A stretch of DNA of 64,000 nucleotides. It comes from Elysia chlorotica. Its lineage: Eukaryota; Mollusca; Gastropoda; Plakobranchidae. This document shows, one piece after another, positions 1 to 22,757 of the stretch. The first letter of the stretch is position 1; each line of letters starts with the position of its first letter. The DNA is taken from NCBI GenBank assembly GCA_003991915.1, contig RQTK01000896.1:124105-188104 (forward strand). The letters are read 5' to 3'. The notes under the pieces were generated by a model. It worked only from the letters and a program-made list of their open reading frames with translations. It made no database searches and was not told the origin of the DNA. A program made the position numbers and the translations under genes.

Positions 1-3000
1 GTGAAAATGCGGCCGTTTAGAGCTGAGCTCGAACTTGTACCACCTGCTTAGATTTCCACCACCCTGAGCCAACCACAATGCACCGCTTCTTGTTTTATCA
101 AATATTAGGAATGAGATTTCGCAAAAAAAAAAAAAAACAAAACAAACAAAACAAAAAAACCCAAAAAAAAAACACAACAACAACAAACTATTCATTCTTG
201 TTAGAAGATGTAAAACATGCTCAACAAGCAGAAGGGCCATAGATCAAGATAAAGTGTCGTCGAATGGTAGGCCTTATTATTATGTTTCCCCATTTGCGCA
301 CTTTATGTTCGATTTTATTTTTAAAAACTAGAACAGGCCGCCCGATTTAGTTTTACTCAATCATCATGCTTGTTGATATAACTTGGACTTTTTTTTTCTA
401 GAGGCCATGTCCTCTAACGACGCCCCGTACCCCTAAGTGAACATACAATCCTCATAGCGCTTAACAAAAAAGAATGGTGCAGGCTACCCTTTTTCACGTC
501 TTTCCATATAAATGCTGTATCCCTTTTACTAAAAAGGGGAAAAAATCCCGTTGTTGGTTTCGATTTAGATAGAAGCCAGAGTGATTACCCTTGGTGTGTG
601 CAATGTGCATTTGTTGTGTACAATCCTTTCCTTGTATTATAAATATTAGATCGAGAGTCTAGATTTAGAAGAATCAAACCGAAGAATTCAGGTCTTAAGA
701 TGTATTGTACCATACCACGAGCTTATTAACCTGTCATCTAGATCTAGATCTAGGTCTGAATTAACATTCAAACAACTCCTAGTTTATTCGTACACGGGTA
801 GATCTGCCAGTAGACAAAACTGTTTCACACAGGTAGGCCTACCAGTACATCTGTTTATTCGTACACGGGTATTGACTAGATCAAGTTCTTAAATGGAAAG
901 AGTATTACTTCAAAAAGCAGTGGAAATCAAAATAACTCCTTGTGTCCCAGGGGTTACTTTGCTGGCAATACATAATCCATTACACTATCTGTTGAGCTGA
1001 CAAATATTTAGACTAGCTACGGGAAGTATCTTGATCACTGGTGTGTCAATTGGTTAAGGATTGCTTGATATCTGTAATTGGAAGCGGAAAAAGATACCGC
1101 CCGCACATTGATACTCGAATTCTTGAGATAGTGCTTTTCTGTTATTCTGTCATCTTCCTCCTTCCTTGGCCTTTCACTAATTTTGAAAACTAACATGCAC
1201 ACACCTTCTTTCTTTCCTTCACCGTTTCAGTAAACTTCATTCTTTATACTGATACACATCCTAATTATTTACATACTTTTATTATGCACATTGTCTTTCT
1301 ATCTTTTTAATTGTACATTGCAATAATTATTCCCTTTGCACTCGGTGAAAAGCCAGTGACTCTCAAGAATCATGAATGTGATGTTTTGGTGTGATACTGT
1401 TTGGGAAAGCGTGTCTGTATATAATATATTCATGTACTGTTTCACGACCAGCTCTTCCTCATTGTGTAACAGGACGCGTAAGGGACAGGGCTAAATGCAC
1501 TTTCCTTTTAAAGTCGTCATTGAGTTTACAAGTGCTGTATTTGGATTTTATCTTAAAAATGCTTCCAGGTCTATTATTTGATCTTGCTGTGTGTTTTTGG
1601 CAATGGAAGTTGATTATTTCTTTTGTTATTGTTGTTCTTTTGTTAAACCACTACCATCGCATCGTTATCTTGTTTCCAACAACTGCAAGATAACGATGGT
1701 TGTGGTTGCCGATAAATATGCCACCATGATAGTCTTATTTGACTATGTTGGGTCTACTGCTACTGACTCTAGAGCTTTAGTAACTGTTCTTCATGTTTTA
1801 TTTCTGTACTCCTTTTTATTCAGCAACTTATTTTTTTTTACATCCAAGAGATTATTTTCAAACTTTCTGTTTTATTTTCTGTGGGTCCCTTCATCACATA
1901 TATACAAGTTTTTATACTGTTTCTCTTCAATAAGAAGCATACCTACTTCCCACCGTTGCCCTTACTTGTTTAACAAAATAATTACATAATACCTTCACCA
2001 CAGTTAAAAAACAACCATATATTTACTCAAACCGCACAAACCAGACTGCGGAAACAGCGCTCATACTCTCTCAGGCCCACGACCGCAAGTCTCCCAGTGC
2101 CGATCGGCAACTAAGGAAATTCTGCTTTCTCCTAGATTTTCCCCAAATCAAAAGGAAAAAGCAACCAATGTCCCCAGTCAAACGAAACGTACGCTGAGGT
2201 CTACACATGCAAGAGTGGAAAGCAAACTTGGATCTGTTGTTTTTTTCTGAAGATCTTCTAATAAAAAAAAGAATGTACAAAAAAGTTTAAAAAATGATTC
2301 AAAGCTGAATCAAATTTTTTTTAAACTGTTAAACTCAAACCAATGTGAATGTCCATGTTACTGCATTGATAGCAAACACTAAAATGAATTGGGTGTAGTG
2401 TAGAAATGTACCAATAAAAGATTTTTTTACTGGCACCGGTGTACTAATAATGTTTTTTTTCTCTCTACCATGTGTGAATAGAGACATTGGCTACAGAGAT
2501 AGGCCTGTCTACATCTGAACCTTGATCTAGAACATCAATTGAGGTTTTACTCTTGGATTTTCACCATGGTAAGCTATGCATAAAATCATAAACAAATTTT
2601 ACCTTTTCTTTGTATGATTGCCAAACGTTCGTCTTGGATCTGTCGTCTTATATGATCCTCCTCTTAGAAGACGGTTTAAGACCTAAAATCTACAAAGAAC
2701 AACCATCTAGGGTCTACATACAGTGGTCTTCGCCAAAAGAACTGCAGCTTGAGAAACATTATTTTTCTGAAAGTGGCTATTTGTCCGGTAACTGGAGGAA
2801 CTAAAGTTTTTATTTATCCGATCAAATTACCTTGCCTCCGATATTGAATATTGCCAGGACTGCACTGGGTTAGGAGAACCGTAGACTATAGTACTAGTAG
2901 CTATCAAAGCAATATTTCTAGTCTCTAATTCTGGAGTCTATCTAAATCTACCTGAAAGACTGTCTCAGCTGATCACTTTAAAAATACTGACAACATGAAT

Positions 3001-3802
3001 TTGAAACAATTAAATTGTCTTTACAAGTCTGAGCAACTTTTCATTGATGACTAGTCCTCACGTCATGCAGTTGGTGTACATTCTTCTCTGCTAATCTATT
3101 AACTTAAATTTTTATTATTCTGGATATTATGTTTGAGTCTGTCTGATTGTCAGTGTTTGCACGTATGTATAATTAGTGGAAATTAAACAATTAGTTGAAA
3201 AAGAAAGCATTGAATCAATGCTTCAAATTTTACACCAATATACACGATAATGTAAAATAGATATGATTTTTAATAAGAATTATATAACATTGTCGTAGCC
3301 ATTTGTGATCTGCGTAAAGGACATTTAAAAAAAAATTATTATTATTGAAAAGGACTTATAACCCCCTTTTCTATCTTCGGTACAAATAATGAAGTATTAA
3401 AATTAGAAGAAAAGGCTTAAATTAATCAATTTCGCTACTTACGCAAGGTGCAGTTCATAAAATGTTAAATTCTCAAAACGAATGTGGAACATGTGAGAGA
3501 GAGAGAGAGTGTGTGTTTTCTTTATCACTTCATGGCACCGCCTGTTTAGTTAGAAAGTTATTGGGATCGGGCACTAGGTGAGTGCATGTACATGTGTACC
3601 AGGATAAAAAAACATGTTATAGTTTATATTTTAATGCCGATTGGTCATGGCAGAGAAAATAGGTGCCCCTTTATCCTGAAAGAGAGAGAGAAGATGCTCA
3701 AAACTATACAACTGACTATACTCAGATAGCGAACGGCAGCGATGATATGTTTTATGGTATAACCAACTGTAGATGTATAATCAGTTCTTTTAATTTCTTC
3801 AA
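1..3802. other. Intergenic region upstream of FCF1
   Basis: No supported gene. It holds an A-rich stretch (120-185), a 19-bp motif repeated directly at 782 and 851 (reading tttattcgtacacgggta), an AGATCT-type palindromic run near 737-757, and a dispersed repeat at about 1015-2035 (separate entry). The rest is AT-rich without coding signal. The FCF1 promoter should lie in the last part of this region, but no TATA or initiator could be assigned with confidence. Confidence 0.6.
1015..2035 (+). repeat. Dispersed ~1-kb repeat, copy 1
   Basis: This stretch matches 49270-50405 in the same orientation with scattered substitutions and small indels. Shared landmarks in order are 'ggattgcttgat', a GTGATACT(G/A)TTTGG(A/G)AAA block, 'tgtactgtttcacg', a TTTCCAACAA(..)GATAACGAT block and 'ccttcaccacagt'. 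Short reading frames in both copies begin with the same residues (MILFGK), but this is shared ancestry of the DNA and not evidence of a protein. A 13-bp perfect inverted repeat (CATCGTTATCTTG and its complement, 1663-1696) is present here and partly lost in the other copy. Family unknown; it has no visible transposase, RT or terminal inverted repeats. Confidence 0.75.
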
Positions 3803-6800
3803 ATGAAGGGAAAAGACAAGCGCACGAAGAAGTTTGCTCAGGTCAAAAGGCTTCTCAGCCTGAAAGATTCTCGTCTGTGAGTATTGTGTATTGTTGAAGC
3901 ATTAATTTTTTTATGATCTATGCTAGTTTCAGATTGCTCAAGAAGAGGTATGAGCAAATGCTGTAGGTGAAATGACTCTTGGTTTCAAATATTATTCTCA
4001 GTCCTAAAAACTCATTTCAATATTTTTTGTCATTTGAAGAATTTGCATTTGAAGTCAAAGCAATTTTCAGCAAGTGTATTTTTTTCTATGTCTAACATGC
4101 CTTAAATTGAGATTATAAAATGCTATGATCCAAGATATTGCGCCTGAAAAATGTTGTTTTTATGAACACATGATTTTGCTCTGTAATTTTTTTAAATTAA
4201 AGAATGCAAATAAAACCTACCTATTCTCACATTTAATTCCAACAGTTTTAAGACATTATTCAAATCATGTATCCTATCTCAGAAGCCCATATCACCATAT
4301 CATAATGATCAAATTCATCTTTTTCTTGTGCCCTTTTACTTTTTAGTTTTAGAAAAGCTTTATTCTTTAAATCTTACCAATATTGGATCATCACAATGAC
4401 CAAATCCATCCTTATTTTTTTGGCACCCTTTTACTTTAAAAAAAAGCTGCATTCTTTACATCATAACAATGTTGGATCATCAAATGTGTGTTTCAAAGAT
4501 ACTTCTAAAAACTATTTGTATTGTGTAGGCCATAACTGTAGTTAAATCGTGACAGTCACCAACTTATACCAAGTCTATAAACTATTTTTCATTGTAATCT
4601 TTATTTTTCTTCTCCTTTTTTCTTAGAAAACCAAAAGACAGAATCAAGAGAAAGAAAAAGAGGACTGCAAATCCAGAAAATATATCGCAACGTGAACTGT
4701 GGGTGGTTTTTTGCTTTTTTCTCTAAGAGAACACTAAACATTATTTTATGACAAATGGACATCTTGAGAGACATTTAACATGAATGACTGAAAATTTCAC
4801 AGTTTCACCTTTGGAAATTTTAACAAAAGCTTTCAAATTGGACTCTTCTTTATAAATTGTTTAATCCAGAAACAAATGTGACAGACTGATTGGCTAAGAC
4901 TTTATTTGTTTCTCTGGAGGAAAAAAAAAATTATGTGTTATGATGTGAAAAAAAAATTCTACTTTATGGATCTGTTACTTTTTAGTGTGGTAAAATACTC
5001 CATGTATCAAATTGATTCTTCAATTGCTCTCACATTGATATACATTTTTTTATGGCTAAGAGTTTTCCTTGCTCACATTTTTTTGTTGATAATAGATTAA
5101 CATTTTCATATCCCTTTTTCCTGTTCTATCCTTTCCTTTAAAAAAAAGAAATGAAATATACCTGTAGAATAAGATTGATTTCCTTAAGTTTTGTCTGGCA
5201 GTGAAAGTTTTTTTGAAACCTTAAAGTCCCTTAATCTTGACACAGATTGATATATTTTTTTTTTGGTACTAGGCCTTTGGACATCTGAGTTCATCATTCA
5301 GTACTAGCTTCTTAATGATTTTGTATTAACATTTTTTCAAAACACCAAAATCATTTCTAAATTCCACAATATTTAAATTCACATGATTGATTAATTTTTT
5401 CAATCTTTTATTTTATTTTCTTCACAGGCCACAAGCCTCCTCTGCAATGTACTTCAACTACAACACACAACTTGGTCCACCCTTCCACATTATTGTTGAT
5501 ACCAATTTCATCAACTTCTCAATCAAAAACAAGTTGGACATTGTTACCAGCATGATGGACTGCCTCTATGCCAAGTGTAATTAAATAGCATGTTATTAGA
5601 AAATAATTATTATCATATTATGAATCTTGGATTTTGTAAATAAGTGAAAATGTTAAGATACAATTACAAAAAAAAAGAAAGAAAATAACTTCTCAAGAAG
5701 CTGGACCAGATGATCTTCATTGTTAAAGTGGACAAACTGTAAAGTAATTATTGCTACATCTCAGTTTTACATTGCTTCAAGGTTTGTTTTGAATATTTTA
5801 GTAACAGCTTCTTTGACATTTACAATCCATGTTTGTTTTTAAAATGTTTGCACACATAATTTCAGGTATACCATATATAACAGACTGTGTTATGGCAGAA
5901 CTTGAAAAGTTAGGCCGCAAGTACAGAGTAGCTCTGAAGTAAGTATCTGGAAGTGTGATGTTTAGGAAAGAGAACTAAACAGTAAATAATTATATATCTA
6001 TATAATTCTATAAAGATATAACAATGAAAATTAAATCTTGTCGGTTGTCTGAGGATTTAAATAACTTTCATTGTTAATATTTGTTTGCAATATGGTATTA
6101 TGTTTTTTTCACACCATAGTCCAACTACAATTTGAATGAAAAAGTTATGACACATCATTAAGTTGGGGTTTGTTTGTTTTTTTTTGTTTTTTTGTTCTTA
6201 TCTAGATCTATTCTGCTGTACATAAAAGCCAACAAGCAATTTTGATTTTGAAGTCAAATGTTTTTTAATGCAATGGAATGTACTTACGATAAACCGTTTC
6301 AGATAAACTATGCCTTGATATAAACTGCTTCTCAGGCGCCAATTCTCTTTTTTCTCAAAGTTTACCGCCGATGTTTAATATAACTTTTGGGTGAAAAAAA
6401 CTTTTTAGGCTGTCCCCAGGAACTTTATCTAAGTATATCTCATTGTAAATTAGGTCTACATTTTTATAAGAAAAAGAAAATTCTGACTGAGTTTTACTGT
6501 GCATGTAAAACTCTTTAAGTCTCAGGGAATATCAAGTACAGTTCAGACTTGACAATATAATCAGATTGTTTATCTGCTTTCATACATGATAAATATAAAT
6601 ATGACTGACTTGATATTCTAGGATTGCAAAGGACTCCAGATTCCACCAGCTCACCTGCATACACAAAGGAACCTACGCTGATGATTGCATTGTTAGAAGG
6701 GTAACTGAGGTAATGCAAACTTTTCTAAAAAACATTTTTGTTTATACTCTTTCACATCTTTTTTGTGTGTTTGAAATTGTATTTTTGTGTGGCGTAAGAA

Positions 6801-7527
6801 CTGTAGTCAGTGTTTTGATGCTTTTAAATGCATATCTTCTTTTTTTTTTGTTGATCTGCTTTTCTAAGTTCATTTTTTGTAATTATCCCCAGAGTAAATG
6901 TTATATTGTCGCAACTAATGACAAGGATCTAAAGAAACGAATACGGAAAATCCCTGGAGTCCCAATCATGTACATTGCCCAGCACAGGTGAAATGCATAT
7001 GTCATTTGTTTGGCTCCTTATAGTTTAGTGTTTTGTTTGTCTTTTATTTATTAGAAGGAGATGAAGGTATCTATGGAAAATGCAATATGTATTCTGAAGT
7101 ACAGCAGTTGTTGTTTTTTTTTCTAGGTTAAAGTTGAATATTTTGTTCATGTTATCACCATAAATATTCAGGGGAATTGCATGACCAGTTCCAAAATTTT
7201 CTTATCTGAGGAACTAAGTGACGCACAAATTTCAAGCTTAGTTTGATGAGTATATATCTTCATAAAGTATGTAATATAATCTGTCTTTGACATGACAAGT
7301 CCATTTTGGTTGGATTCAAAATTCATAAGTATTGCAATACAAAAGATTTTTCAATGGATTCCAATTTCGTAAAAAGTTTATATACATGTATAAATATTAT
7401 GTGATGGTACATCTAATACGAAATACAAGTATCATCTGTAATTTATAAACAATTCTTCCAACTTCATTTATTTTCCAGATACTCAATAGAGAGATTACCA
7501 GATGCTTATGGTGCTCCCAAAGTTTAA
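3803..7527 (+). CDS. FCF1: rRNA-processing protein FCF1 (PIN-domain, SSU processome)
   Basis: Seven exons join in frame: 3803-3876, 4627-4698, 5428-5576, 5866-5938, 6622-6709, 6893-6987, 7479-7527 (600 nt, 199 aa; animal FCF1 is about 198 aa). All introns are GT-AG. The protein starts [20 protein letters not shown], followed by a Lys/Arg-rich stretch and then the PIN domain from about residue 64. Visible hallmarks are [20 protein letters not shown] with the first acidic residue at D73, [49 protein letters not shown] and the C-terminal YGAPKV. Known role: FCF1/Utp24 is a nucleolar component of the small-subunit processome needed for early cleavages of pre-18S rRNA. The start fits family length. 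An AATAAA follows the stop by about 58 nt. Confidence 0.97.
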
Positions 7528-7584
7528 ATGACGGCTGTTGACAAGGAAGTGGGCATACTGGTTTAGATATGTATTATATTTTGT

Positions 7585-7590
7585 AATAAA
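7585..7590 (+). terminator. Poly(A) signal of FCF1
   Basis: Canonical AATAAA 58 nt after the FCF1 stop codon, on the coding strand. Confidence 0.6.
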
Positions 7591-8439
7591 AATTATGGCA
7601 CCAATCTGGTCTTATTCAAAATGTGTAGCTTTTTGTTGTATATTGCATTTTGATATGCTTGGTAAAACAGCTGTAGCTGTTGCCATACTATGGATTACAT
7701 TCTCTCCATATATTGTCAGTTTTTCAGACTTTTATTTAGATTTTTAAACATATAGATTTAAAAAATATTTTAAAATACTTTGAACAAGTTATTGGATTAC
7801 AACACGTGAATGCAGCATTTGCAACAAGTGAGAACCTTTATTTTGCAGTTTGAAGCCTAACCTGATAGTAGATGATAACTCTGTAAAGGGGTCATTTAAT
7901 ATGAGATCTTACCTTTATACCTCTGCTTATCAGAAAAACAAAGCCAAAGAACATAATCTGTCAGTGGATCTGTTTATACTAGTGAACAAAATAGTTTTTA
8001 ATCTTCACAGAACAATTTTCATTCTTTCTAGCAATGCCAAGAACAAAGACAGAAGATCACTTCGCATATACCAGAAATATATTTTCTTAAAGCATTGTTT
8101 CCTTAAATTTGTTAAGTACCGTCATATTTATTTTAAACATCAAGATAAACTAAAGAAAGAATTAATGAAAATATTTAGTCACAGGAAACAAGAAATGTAT
8201 GTTCCGTTGCCGCTAGGGCTAATACATCTTTGCTCAGTGCTATTTCAAATCCATCTTATTTGACACAAAGCCTAGGATAATCAAAGTGTTGACCATGCCC
8301 ACCAAGAAGAGTCAACCAGACGCTTTCCTACAAAACGATAGGTCAAACATATAATGCTATCTATTACAAGATGTCGACAGCTTGATAAGGTAGATGTTTC
8401 AAGTATTAACTGTCGGGGCTATGATAACAATTGAGATCC
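7591..8439. other. Convergent intergenic region FCF1 / PhyH gene
   Basis: The 3' ends of FCF1 (+) and the dioxygenase gene (-) face each other here. A 137-codon open frame on + (7850-8263) is Lys/Ile/Phe-rich, resembles no family I recognise and probably reflects AT-rich composition. A TTTATT at about 8127, which reads AATAAA on the minus strand, could serve the dioxygenase transcript, so the 3' UTRs may come close together or overlap. Confidence 0.45.
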
Positions 8440-18271
<9,832 letters not shown>

Positions 18272-18593
18272 GGGTCTGAGACGGGGGGAAATTTTAATAT
18301 TAAACGATTCATTTTTTCAGTTCATTAATCCCACTTTCCTAATTGTGAGTCACATCACTTTAATTTGTAAACAGAGGTAATAATTAATATAAGATTATAA
18401 AGGAACAATTAAGCATTACAAAAACATTTTTTACGACCATAGGACGATTTACCCAAAACAAAAACCATAAAGTGTCTTTTTTCACAGTTTCTTCAAATGA
18501 AAAAAATAAAATAATGATAAGTAAATTATACACCAACAGTGGAAATAAAAATTATTACTTAAAGACATTTTTACTTATAAAGTATTCTTACAA

Positions 18594-18752
<159 letters not shown>

Positions 18753-19361
18753 ACAATAATGAATTATAACAATATAAATATTTTTTACCCAATAAATTGT
18801 ATCTAATAATTACTATGAACCATTATAATAATATCTTGATTGTACAATTTTAAAACTATCTTTTTTATTTCTCGAAACATTGCACACATTTTTCATACTT
18901 GAAAATTTTGAAAAATTCCAGGTGCATCCATTATTGTCTCAAATGTGAAGCACAACTTAATACTTACCATATACAAAAATAGAGGACTCACGGAAGAAAA
19001 AGCCTGAAGGGAAGCTCGATAACGCAACAGTTATGTGATTACCCGATGAACTATTATGGGGTATACTTTGCTAACACTTAAAACGTAGAGCAGCAATGTC
19101 GTGACTCTATGTTCAGAAATTAGAGGCCTAGCACAGCCGACCAGGTCAAGGTGAATCCAACGCTATCAGCGTTATCAGTGGCTCTTTGTCAGCGATAGTG
19201 ACCCGCCACAGGCGAGGACAGTGGTCTCACGATGGATGGACTGTCATGGATTGTCCAGAGCCACAACGGTTTTCAATTTGTCTCTGAATATTAACATACC
19301 TGGATCGTACGTGCATTTTATTTTTCATCATTTTCTTAACAAAAAAACAAACAAAAGAAAC

Positions 19362-19382
19362 AACAACAAAAACAACAACATT

Positions 19383-19434
<52 letters not shown>
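19362..19434 (+). repeat. (AAC)n microsatellite
   Basis: Roughly 20 AAC units. The poly-Asn frame through it is not a gene. Confidence 0.9.
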
Positions 19435-19436
<2 letters not shown>

Positions 19437-19449
19437 AGTAATGGTAATT

Positions 19450-20060
19450 AGTCACGGTAGTAGGAGGTGAAAAAACAGAATACCATTAACGTAGCACTCC
19501 CAGTTTAAAACTATTCAACCCTACCAGATGAACTTTCTCTCTCAATTAATCTACCAGGATGCATATTCTATAAAAAATGGACACAAGAAATGGGAAACAA
19601 AGACAAGCATCATACTTTTTTTCCTCTGATAGAATCATCTTTAATTGACCACAACAAAATAAACATAACCCAGGCGGAATGTTTTGCTTTTACTTTTCTT
19701 CGGTTCAATTAGAGCATACCATTCAGGTTATGGATGACACTTGAAAGGAATTTAGTCGACATGGCGAAAATAATTTTTTACCTGCCAAAGCTTGATTAAC
19801 TAACTATGGACTAAAAGGTGTTATTCTTTATAGACCAGAGACCTGCTGCGCAATCACAGATCAACAGGAAACGCAAATGTTCTCACCGTTTCTTTATTTA
19901 TGACAACTATTTTTTATGGCAACATTATAAGATATTCACGCCTTGCCAAGACCGTAAGTTATAATAGTCACGGTAGTAGGAGGTGAAAAAACAGAATACC
20001 ATTAACGTAGCACTCCCAGTTTAAAACTATTCAACCCTACCAGCTGAACTCTCTCTCTCT
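19450..20060 (+). repeat. Direct repeat pair ~95 bp, 515 bp apart
   Basis: 19450-19544 and 19965-20060 share a block beginning agtcacggtagtaggaggtg and ending in CTCTCT runs. A second block inside (19609-19670) recurs at 22094-22153. No LTR features such as a primer-binding site or polypurine tract were found between them. Confidence 0.7.
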
Positions 20061-21089
20061 CTCTCTCCCCCCCCCTCTTAAAAAGAAAATTACACGAATA
20101 AACATAATTCTTATCCCCTGGCGTAGAAGGGAGGTTTTTCTTGTTATCCGTCTCCCTCTATCCCGTCTTTCAAAACTTCAATATTAGGAGCCCCTACATT
20201 AGAACACAATCCACGTAGTAGTACATTGTAGTATGGACTAGGATAGGATCTATCTTGTCTTGCCTTCATCTTGAGCGTTGTTTTCTCTCAATGCCTGGAT
20301 CTAGGAGATTGAATGATGTTTATTGGTTCGTTGGGATTCTCACCCAATACAAACATGACAAGACATAAGATTCTACAATGTGAAAGAAAAAAGTAACAGA
20401 ATGGTAACTTCACTTTGAATAGCTCTCTCAATCCTTTCATCCAATTCTGATGCTTTCGATAATTAAAAACTTTTAGGGATAAACTATGTTTCATTTTGAT
20501 AATTTGTACTGGTATTTTTAAGCCACAGCAAACTAGGTAATTTGGTCTAAATACATAAAAACAAACATACATTGATCACGGAGAATAGAATTCACCCAAA
20601 ATTACAATTAATTTTGTCAGGATAATAACGGAATGAGAAACACACCCTTCAGCATACAATGGACTGGCATCTTTGGTAAAAAAATTTCTTATTTTCAACA
20701 ATCGCTGAAAATAGAAGGCAATATTTCAATAAAGATAACTAACATGAAAAAAAAAATAAACACAGTGCGTTGGAAACAAGCAAACTAATCTACTTAACCT
20801 TGAATTTCTTTTATTTTCCAGATTTGTTTCTGCCCGAAAATCCGTATTTTCAGACCCGTCTTGTTGATGCATGTAAATATCCGACGGCGAAGAGTAAGAG
20901 CTTTATTCTCAATGTTCGGTTCAAATAATGCTCAAGTGAGAAACATGGAAAGTGTTCGGATATCGAAGAGAGTATTCCCACGTAAACCTATGACACCTAA
21001 CTAATGCATCATACAATTCATCTTTGTAGTGTTCTCTGTCTCCCCGATAAATAGCCATTGCCATAACAGTTTTGGGCTAAGCTCCATAC

Positions 21090-21780
21090 TGTGGAAAAGA
21101 AAAGATCTCCTTTCTTTGGTTTAGAGTTGGTCTCTTCATTAGTATTTGGTACTTTTCATTTAGGCACAAGAGACACGCTGTTTTGGCTTGTGTGTACGGC
21201 TTCACTTGTCTTACAATGTCCCAATGTATTTGATGGTCTGTGTTGTTTTTCAGTGTTTAAATTCGTGTCATGCATCTTGTGGTGTAGTTTGAATGATGAT
21301 TTGTGGAGGGTGTACCTTGTTTTAAACTCATTTTTGGTTAACGATAAATATGTTTCTTTCTTGTTTGTTTTTGTTTCCGTGACTGTGGCTTTATAAACAA
21401 CGCATTTTGCTAGACAGTTGCCACTCAGGGGGTACCTTGTTTTGATTCTGAAGTTGCAGAGTTCTGGTTTATCGTCAGCTTTTTCGTAGAGTTAAACTTT
21501 TCTAGTAGGTTCTTGTCGTGGTTCATTATTGTTTGTTTTATGTTTGGGAGGCAACTGTAGCTGACTTTTAATGTATTTCTGATACTAAAGTTATGCAGTT
21601 TGTTGGATCTGGGGAAGTGTATCGGGTTTATAAAGTGCCTTGCGACATTGGTTGAGACGTTCTTCCTAAATGGTGGGTCCACCCAAGTTATTTTCCTCTT
21701 TATATACACATGTGTATGTGAAGCTGTCCTTGTTTTTCATTGAAAAAGAGTTTGAGGAAAGAGAACAAATGAATAATTAA
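21090..21780 (-). pseudogene. Penelope-like element relic (RT-linker and GIY-YIG endonuclease)
   Basis: The minus strand reads IKRKITWVDPPFRKNVSTNV, HFPRSNKLHNFSIRNTLKVS and YSCLPNIKQTI (about 21700-21520). This is the segment typical of Penelope-like ORFs between the reverse transcriptase and the endonuclease. After frame breaks follow FKTRYTLHKSSFK (about 21320) and, in another frame, HWDIVRQVKPYTQAKTACLL then CLNEKYQILM (about 21215-21110), matching the C-terminal half of the GIY-YIG nuclease domain. The RT proper is missing. This is an old, 5'-truncated, frameshifted copy. Confidence 0.75.
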
Positions 21781-22606
21781 TTTCATGCGGTGAATACCTT
21801 ACACTAGGCAACAGGCACGTTTACATTCGGTTAATTAAATAGCTGGTAGAGCGTAGTATTTTTGTTCCACCACCTAGCTTAAATTCAAAAACAAGTTCTT
21901 GCATGAATAAATGCCTATTTTTAGTGTGAGAGTAACGATAATAAATTTCCTATGTTCTTTATTATTTTTGTAAGTCACATTTGAAGTGTAAAAGTGTCAT
22001 TAGCCAAGTTTATTGAATTTGGCGCTCTATAAAGCACCTAAATCATAATTTAAAAAAATGATAATAAGAATGATGATGTTAATAATAATAATATCATACT
22101 TTTTTTCTCTGATAGAATCATCTTTAATTGACCACAACAAAATAAACATAACCTCTCCTCATACTCAACTCAAATGATAAAAGAATCAAGTTCTACAGGG
22201 ACTGGAGAGAAAAAAAAAACAAGAAGAAATTGCACATGCACCATAACCAACACAGTAATAAATTAAGTTGTGTCCACTGTCTTGGCTACTGGAATGATCT
22301 CGAGAACATCAAATAATCGGAACACCCGTGTGGGGCTGCGGCAACCAGTAAAAATAATCCTGTTAGTGGTAAATGCGACAGGAAACAAAAAGCTTCTTTG
22401 CTTATCTGCATATTTCTTACATTATATATTATCAAATGGGTAGAATGGAAGTCGGCCCCATTCTCATCCACACACCATTCCACTAGAAGTTAGGCACCTC
22501 ATATTTAGCTTCCTACCCAGTATGAACTGAAATTGATTTTGAGATTCAAGAAGAGCTTGGAAATCTACCCATACTGACAAGGTGACAGTTCAACTGTCCA
22601 TCACTG

Positions 22607-22757
22607 TGTGTCTCAGTGTGTGGGTACACTGCGTGTCTCAGTGTGTGTGTACACTGCGTGTCTCAGTGTGTGGGTACACTGCGTGTCTCAGTGTGTGGGT
22701 ACACTGCGTGTCTCAGTGTGTGGGTACACTGCGTGTCTCAGTGTGTGCGTACACTGC
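22607..22757 (+). repeat. 25-bp minisatellite, ~6 copies
   Basis: Unit cgtgtctcagtgtgt plus gggtacactg, with one- or two-base variants (gtgt or gcgt instead of gggt). Because 25 is not a multiple of 3, three frames stay open and repeat every 25 residues. No coding role is implied. Confidence 0.9.

Noticed and set aside
2071..2280. Minus-strand 69-codon frame
   Set aside because: No motif or conserved context.
7850..8263. 137-codon Lys/Ile-rich open frame between FCF1 and the PhyH gene
   Set aside because: AT-rich composition, no family resemblance, no splice or start context. Most likely chance in a convergent 3' region.
19450..20060. Short LTR retrotransposon bounded by the 95-bp direct repeats
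   Set aside because: No primer-binding site, polypurine tract or coding sequence between the repeats, and no target duplication.
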